The notes under the pieces are model-generated. The model searched no databases. It had not been told where the DNA came from and was given only the letters and a program-made list of their open reading frames with translations. From an uncultured Alteromonadaceae bacterium (lineage in GTDB: Bacteria; Pseudomonadota; Gammaproteobacteria; Pseudomonadales; Halieaceae): 64,000 nucleotides of DNA. The translations under genes were made by a program, and so were the position numbers. Positions 63,387-64,000 of this stretch are shown piece by piece. Every line of letters starts with the position of its first letter. The stretch's first letter is position 1. The stretch is taken from NCBI GenBank assembly GCA_913064725.1, contig CAJYAI010000002.1, positions 1 through 64,000 on the forward strand. Direction: 5' to 3'.

Positions 63387-64000
63387 GTGCTCGAGGTTGA
63401 TTTCGAATCAAAGTTGTCGAAGTTTGTTGAACGCTCACTTTCAGGGATGCGACTGGTCAGTGTTCAGCAGCTCACGTCAGGCGCCTCGCAACAAACGTTT
63501 AAAGTCAGCGTTAAAGACAGCGAGGCGAACGAGTATCATTATGCTCTGCGCCGCGCGCAGCCTGGGTTATCGGCAACGTCGCAAGGACAAGTAACGCCAT
63601 CCACCGAAGCGGCACTCCTGGGCCTGGCCGCAGATGCCAATATTCCCGTGCCCACTGTTGCGGCATCACTCAGGCCCTCAGATAACTTGGGTGAGGGTTA
63701 TCTAATGGCGTGGCTAGAGGGCGAAACTTTAGGTCAGCGTATTGTTAAAATACCTGAGCTCGGGAAGTTCAGACCAACACTGGCCTATCAATGTGGCCAA
63801 GCCCTTGCGCGCATTCACGCCATAGACGTGCCCAGCGCGATCAAGGATTCGCTGAGTTGTGTGTCTCCAGCATCCTTGGTCCACGCAACCTGGGAGACCT
63901 ACATCGCACTTAATACCCCGCAGCCAATGATTGATTTTACCGCGCAATGGCTACTGCACAATCTGCCACCCGACGTTGATGCTCGATTGGTACATGGCGA
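63387..64000 (+). CDS. APH-like phosphotransferase (partial, runs off the end)
   Basis: Open to the window edge: 204 complete codons from the GTG at 63387, three bases after the acyl-CoA dehydrogenase stop, with AAGGG upstream. The N-terminus LEVDFESKLSKFVERSLSGMRLVSVQQLTSGASQQTFKV shows the glycine loop; YALRRAQPG the ATP lysine region; GYLMAWLEGETLGQRI the hinge; and LVHG at the edge begins the catalytic loop. It is homologous to the phosphotransferase at 12720 and probably acts with the dehydrogenase. The track omitted it because it has no stop. Confidence 0.82.
   Translation, partial: MLEVDFESKLSKFVERSLSGMRLVSVQQLTSGASQQTFKVSVKDSEANEYHYALRRAQPGLSATSQGQVTPSTEAALLGLAADANIPVPTVAASLRPSDNLGEGYLMAWLEGETLGQRIVKIPELGKFRPTLAYQCGQALARIHAIDVPSAIKDSLSCVSPASLVHATWETYIALNTPQPMIDFTAQWLLHNLPPDVDARLVHG

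Overview
The window is a gene-dense stretch of a gammaproteobacterial chromosome with no mobile elements, rRNA, tRNA or CRISPR. Three conserved synteny blocks fix the lineage: pepA-holC-valS divergent from lptFG; ygfZ/sdhE/nadB next to rpoE-rseA-rseB-rseC-degP; and lepA-lepB-(DUF4845)-rnc-era-recO-acpS. Between them lie many lipid genes (two AMP-dependent acyl-CoA ligases, enoyl-CoA hydratase, acyl-CoA dehydrogenase, two APH-like phosphotransferases, a CYP153-type P450 with its ferredoxin). That mix, moderate GC and frequent GTG/TTG starts suggest a marine heterotroph near the Halieaceae (OM60/NOR5) or a related clade. The taxonomy is inference.

Layout. 0-7.8 kb: the 3' end of gspB, a heptamer repeat, a Tas-type aldo/keto reductase overlapping an alkaline phosphatase, divergent amtB, then ppx, alr and a D-amino-acid transaminase on the minus strand. 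7.8-18.4 kb: acyl-CoA ligase, GntP-type permease, an orphan GAF hybrid histidine kinase, an APH-like phosphotransferase, a second acyl-CoA ligase, an enoyl-CoA hydratase and a secreted DUF3604 protein. 18.4-30 kb: rapA-tatD, a LysR regulator, a promoter-plus-terminator unit that may encode a small RNA, a secreted protein with a TonB-C-like end, a methyltransferase, a cold-shock protein, and valS-holC-pepA. 30-43 kb: lptFG, an RDD protein, bolA-trhO, a trypsin-like protease, rarD, a giant DUF1631 protein with a degenerate EAL-like tail, ung, ygfZ, sdhE, nadB. 43-55.9 kb: the sigma-E envelope-stress operon behind an apparent autoregulated promoter, then translation, signal-peptidase, RNA-processing and repair genes, cysM, mazG and adk. 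55.9-64 kb: GST-like protein, SDR, ferredoxin, CYP153, a minisatellite carrying a short ORF, a DUF429 protein, a D-aminoacylase-like amidohydrolase, and an acyl-CoA dehydrogenase followed by a phosphotransferase cut by the window edge.

How the genes work together. The lipid genes fit alkane or fatty-acid use: terminal hydroxylation by CYP153, activation by the ligases, then beta-oxidation. The two kinase-plus-acyl-CoA clusters resemble the split 4-hydroxyacyl-CoA pathway known from Lva and ACAD10/11. The rpoE operon, degP and lptFG form an envelope maintenance set.

The least ordinary signal is a recurring pattern of short tandem duplications that include or abut stop codons (acyl-CoA ligase, LysR, holC, rseA, GST-like gene, and weakly ung/ygfZ), with larger arrays in the gspB/tas and P450/DUF429 gaps. 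No gene-free stretch exceeds 300 bases. Coordinates use my preferred start codons, which often differ from the ORF track; each change is explained in its entry.
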